Of a stretch of 5,244 nt of DNA, positions 2,985 to 5,244 are shown piece after piece (the first letter of the stretch is position 1; the number at the start of each line of letters is the position of its first letter). This DNA is from Opitutia bacterium UBA957. Lineage in GTDB: Bacteria > Verrucomicrobiota > Verrucomicrobiia > Opitutales > UBA953. The notes under the pieces were generated by a model, which saw only the letters and a list, made by a program, of their open reading frames with translations, was not told the DNA's origin and did not search any database. The stretch lies in assembly GCA_002293065.1 (NCBI GenBank), contig DBCN01000029.1, forward strand, positions 1 to 5,244, given 5' to 3'. The translations under genes were made by a program, and so were the position numbers.

Positions 2985-4577
2985 TTACTTCTTCTCTTCC
3001 GGCACTTCCGTCAGGTCCTGCACGAGGCCCTGGGCGGTGAAGTAGGCGTTGCGCTGGGTGAAGCGGGCGACGAGTTGTTTGACCTCGGCTTCGGTGGCGT
3101 CGTCCTTCGGCTTTTCGGCCTTGGCGGCGCGGAGGAAGACGGTGTCACCGTTGCCGGTGCGGATGCCCGTGGTGATCTTGCCGACGCCGGCGACTTCGAG
3201 GACTTGGCCGGTGCTTTCGTTGATGCCCGCGAGGGTCTCGGGGGTCGTCACGACGGTGAAGGGGGCGGGCGTGGAGGTCGTCAGGCCTAGGGCCTTGGCG
3301 CTTTCGGTGAACGACTTGCCGGCGGCCGCGTCTTCCTGGAGCCGCTTGGTGATGCGGGAGAGCTCTTCCGCCTGGAGGCGGGCGCGCTCGTTGCTGCGCC
3401 AGTTGGAGAGGGCGAGGGCCTTGACTTCTTCGAAGGCGGGGAGGCGTGATTCGATACGCTTGTTGAGCAGCACGAAGATGGCGGCGTCCTCGGCGCGGAA
3501 CATGTCGGTGCGCCATTCCGTTTCGGTCAACTCGCCGGCGAGGCGGAGGGCTTCGGCGGGGACCTTGGCGTCGATCGGAGGGTTGTTCACTTCGTAAGCG
3601 GCGAGGGTCGTGAGTTTGGCGCCCTGGGCCTTGAGCCATTCGGTGAAGGCCTTCGAATCGGCCTTGTGGGATTCGGTCGGGAACTTGTCGCCCAACTCTT
3701 CGCCGATCTTGCCGGCGAGGTTGCGGAGGGCGCGGTCGGCGCGGATGATTTTCTCGATATCGGCACGACGGGCGAGGGACTGTTCCTTGATCTTGCCGGG
3801 CTCGAACTTGAACTTCTCGGCCACGTTGTAGCCTTCGGTCACGATTTCATCATCGGTGATCGTGGAAGTGTCGGGTTCGGTCTTGGTGAAGGATACCACG
3901 GTGACCTCGACCTTGGCGGGGAGGCGGTAAGCTTCCTTGTTGGCTTCGAAGGCGGCCTTGGCCTTGGCTTCGTCGTCCGCGACGGTGGCCTTGAAGCCGG
4001 CATTCGAGAAAGTGGCGGCGTCGACCGTCCAGAGCGTCTTTTCGCGTTGGATGAGGCGTTTGATCTGGGCGGTGGTGGCGTGGCCGGGGCCGGAGAGCAG
4101 GGCGACGGACTTGTTCACGCGCCAGGCGTCTTGCAGGTAAGCTTCGAAACGCGCGCGGGTCTCGGCGTCGGAGGCGTTGAGCGCCTTGGTGGCGTAGTCG
4201 ACGAACTTATTCAGGTTATCGAGGTTCTCCTTGCCGTCGGCGCCGGCGGTCGCGAGCAGGGCGAGCTTGCGGACTTCGCTGTCGGATGGGTTCGGGATGT
4301 GGAGCGAGTCGGCGAGGCTGAGTTCGGCGACGAACTGGAAGAACGAACGGCCTTCATTGCGCTGCCCCGTGAAGCTCGCGAAGGCGAGGGAGTCGCGGTA
4401 GCGCGTCTGGAGCTTGGCGTTGTTCAGGTCATACCCGAGGTACATCCGGGTATTCGTATCCGTCGCACCATTGTTGCCATAGCCGTAGAACACGAAGGAG
4501 CCGACGACCACGACCAGCAGGACGCTGAAGATCAGGCGGTGATGCTTGGAGGTGGCGCTTTGGAGCCAGGTAATCAT
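2985..4577 (-). CDS. Membrane-anchored SurA/PpiD-like periplasmic chaperone
   Basis: The 530-residue protein has a short cytoplasmic N-terminus (MITWLQSATSKHHR), one membrane segment at about 15-33 (LIFSVLLVVVVGSFVF) and a large hydrophilic, helix-rich periplasmic part. The same plan is seen in PpiD, which holds newly exported proteins near the Sec translocon. Residues about 90-230 resemble a SurA/PpiD N-terminal chaperone domain, with AAFEANKEAYRLPAKVEVTVVSF (208-230) a typical segment. About 370-420 (PAFEEVKALALSNWRSNERAR) resembles the PpiD C-terminal helices. I see no parvulin block with the usual HIL start and GGDLG-like motif, so isomerase activity is doubtful. ATG 4577 is chosen over ATG 4643 because the membrane anchor then starts at the usual distance and AAGGTGG sits four bases upstream. 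A hairpin follows the stop. The exact subfamily is uncertain. Confidence 0.75.
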   Translation of the reverse strand: MITWLQSATSKHHRLIFSVLLVVVVGSFVFYGYGNNGATDTNTRMYLGYDLNNAKLQTRYRDSLAFASFTGQRNEGRSFFQFVAELSLADSLHIPNPSDSEVRKLALLATAGADGKENLDNLNKFVDYATKALNASDAETRARFEAYLQDAWRVNKSVALLSGPGHATTAQIKRLIQREKTLWTVDAATFSNAGFKATVADDEAKAKAAFEANKEAYRLPAKVEVTVVSFTKTEPDTSTITDDEIVTEGYNVAEKFKFEPGKIKEQSLARRADIEKIIRADRALRNLAGKIGEELGDKFPTESHKADSKAFTEWLKAQGAKLTTLAAYEVNNPPIDAKVPAEALRLAGELTETEWRTDMFRAEDAAIFVLLNKRIESRLPAFEEVKALALSNWRSNERARLQAEELSRITKRLQEDAAAGKSFTESAKALGLTTSTPAPFTVVTTPETLAGINESTGQVLEVAGVGKITTGIRTGNGDTVFLRAAKAEKPKDDATEAEVKQLVARFTQRNAYFTAQGLVQDLTEVPEEKK

Positions 4578-4581
4578 CCCG

Positions 4582-4588
4582 CCACCTT
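4582..4588 (-). promoter_or_regulatory. Shine-Dalgarno of the chaperone gene
   Basis: AAGGTGG on the minus strand ends four bases before ATG at 4577. It is the best ribosome binding site in the window and decides this start over the in-frame ATG 22 codons upstream. Confidence 0.65.
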
Positions 4589-4606
4589 GGTAAGCCCTTT
4601 GGCCGC

Positions 4607-4612
4607 TGTCAA
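4607..4612 (-). promoter_or_regulatory. Possible -35 box of the chaperone gene
   Basis: A perfect TTGACA lies 30 bp upstream of the chaperone ATG. No good -10 box is found at 16-18 bases; the nearest, TACCAA (4592-4587), is only 14 bases away and matches 3/6. The call rests on the one hexamer and its location in the divergent gap. Confidence 0.25.
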
Positions 4613-4671
4613 TCAGTCGAGGGATGCGCCCTTGCGCTTGCACAGGCCCGATTTCCGCTCAACCCTGCGGC

Positions 4672-5169
4672 GTGGCCAAGCCCATCCAGTGCATCGTCGC
4701 CGTCGCCCAAAACGGCGTAATCGGGCGAGAAGGGCGCCTTCCGTGGCATATTCCAGAGGACCTGGCGTGGTTTTTGGACCAAACCGCGGGTGGGGTCATG
4801 ATCGAGGGCCCGGCCTGCTATGCCGAGCTCGGTAAGGCTTTGGAGGGGCGGGGGACGGTGGTCGTTTCCCGCGACCCGGCCAAGGTGTTCCCCGGGGCGG
4901 AACGGACCGCCGACCTGCCGGCCGCGGTGGCCTTGGCGGAGACGCTGCCGTGGACGGGTCCGACCTGGATCACGGGCGGCGAACGCATCTATGCGGAAGG
5001 CTTGCCGCTCTGCTCCAAACTTTTCATCACGCGCATCCACCGCGACTTCCCCGGCGACCGCTTCTTCCCCGCGGATTGGCATCGGCACTTCACGAAACTT
5101 GCCTGGTCGAAGGACGGCGAAGTCGATGGGTTGAAATATACTTTCGAAGTTTGGGAGCGCGGGCAGTAG
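4672..5169 (+). CDS. folA: Dihydrofolate reductase with an unusual NADPH-binding motif
   Basis: The 165-residue protein (usual bacterial length about 160) should reduce dihydrofolate to tetrahydrofolate with NADPH, supplying thymidylate and purine synthesis in the cytoplasm. IVAVAQNGVIG (8-18), LPWHIPEDLAWF (23-34), the GGERIY turn (102-107) and FITRI (118-122) follow the family order. D30 corresponds to catalytic Asp27 of E. coli, W25 to Trp22, R60 to the folate-binding Arg57 and T120 to Thr113. Odd: the normally conserved MGRxTW segment is replaced by IEGPACY (44-50), losing the Arg44 and Thr46 equivalents that contact NADPH. GTG at 4672 is chosen because it gives the normal short lead before the first strand; ATG at 4624 would add 16 unmatched residues. 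No clear Shine-Dalgarno precedes GTG. It is divergent from the chaperone gene across 94 bp. Confidence 0.9.
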   Translation: MAKPIQCIVAVAQNGVIGREGRLPWHIPEDLAWFLDQTAGGVMIEGPACYAELGKALEGRGTVVVSRDPAKVFPGAERTADLPAAVALAETLPWTGPTWITGGERIYAEGLPLCSKLFITRIHRDFPGDRFFPADWHRHFTKLAWSKDGEVDGLKYTFEVWERGQ

Positions 5170-5173
5170 CCCG
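5160..5173 (+). other. Small hairpin over the folA stop codon
   Basis: CGGGC and GCCCG pair around AGTA; the TAG stop (5167-5169) lies in the loop and first stem base. There are five GC-rich pairs and no following U-run. It is weaker than the 3' hairpins of the two large minus-strand genes and could be chance. Confidence 0.35.
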
Positions 5174-5177
5174 ATGA

Positions 5178-5240
5178 GGGTTGTGGGGATGGGGGATAGG
5201 GGATGGGGTAGATGCAGTGCAAAGGTGCAAAGGTGCAAAT
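5178..5240 (+). repeat. G-rich tract with TGCAAAGG tail, copy 2
   Basis: One GGGTTGT heptamer leads into four G-runs (5185-5188, 5191-5195, 5199-5202, 5205-5208) spaced by AT/ATA/AT. TAGATGCAG and tandem TGCAAAGG (5218-5225, 5226-5233, then TGCAAAT) follow. Bases 5185-5231 match 792-838 with one mismatch. The tail has one more TGCAAAGG unit than copy 1. Confidence 0.75.
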
Positions 5241-5244
5241 CGGC

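Noticed and set aside
3666..4835. Long plus-strand open frame (389 codons) antisense to the chaperone gene and running into folA
   Set aside because: Composition is a shadow of the opposite strand, and it overlaps folA in another frame. No domain is recognisable.
4609..5238. Minus-strand frame opposite folA
   Set aside because: Antisense to a clear dihydrofolate reductase and starts in repeat DNA; no recognisable motif.

Overview
The window is high-GC bacterial DNA. It carries a type II toxin-antitoxin operon, a secreted family 20 hexosaminidase and a membrane-anchored SurA/PpiD-like chaperone, all on the minus strand, plus a divergent dihydrofolate reductase on the plus strand. High GC, weak use of Shine-Dalgarno sequences, GTG starts and intergenic DNA full of short hairpin repeats and G-rich runs suggest a Verrucomicrobiota bacterium, perhaps of the Opitutaceae. 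This is an inference from style; there is no rRNA or marker gene to confirm it.

Layout. Positions 1-130 hold repeat DNA with two GTAG-headed hairpins, the first cut by the window edge. A dinJ-yafQ pair follows on the minus strand (397-657 antitoxin, 131-400 toxin; 4-base overlap GTGA), with its promoter and three 11-bp iterons just upstream. Positions 658-1128 have no gene. They hold a short palindrome (728-740), a G-rich tract with a TGCAAAGG tail (778-838), four GTAG hairpins (886-1067), five tandem NCAACCC heptamers (1075-1109) and a hairpin over the next gene's stop codon (1111-1136). The GH20 hexosaminidase occupies 1129-2655. Positions 2656-2984 again have no gene: another G-rich heptamer tract, a second copy of the 104-bp composite repeat, three GTAG hairpins of the same kinds in the same order, a short GTAG hairpin, tandem octamers, and an 11-bp hairpin one base past the chaperone stop. 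The SurA/PpiD-like gene is 2985-4577 and folA is 4672-5169. After folA a second copy of the G-rich/TGCAAAGG repeat begins.

How the genes relate. Only dinJ-yafQ form an evident operon. The hexosaminidase and the chaperone are both exported or membrane-anchored, but about 330 bp of repeats separate them, so they are probably transcribed independently. FolA is housekeeping one-carbon metabolism, divergent from the chaperone across a 94-bp gap.

The most striking non-coding signal is a family of nine (eight complete) 25-bp elements. Each is GTAG + 9-bp arm + 3-base loop (TGC or CAC) + 9-bp arm. At least four different stem sequences occur, but the architecture is constant. This is the shape of REP sequences mobilised by RAYT (TnpA_REP) transposases; no such gene lies in the window.
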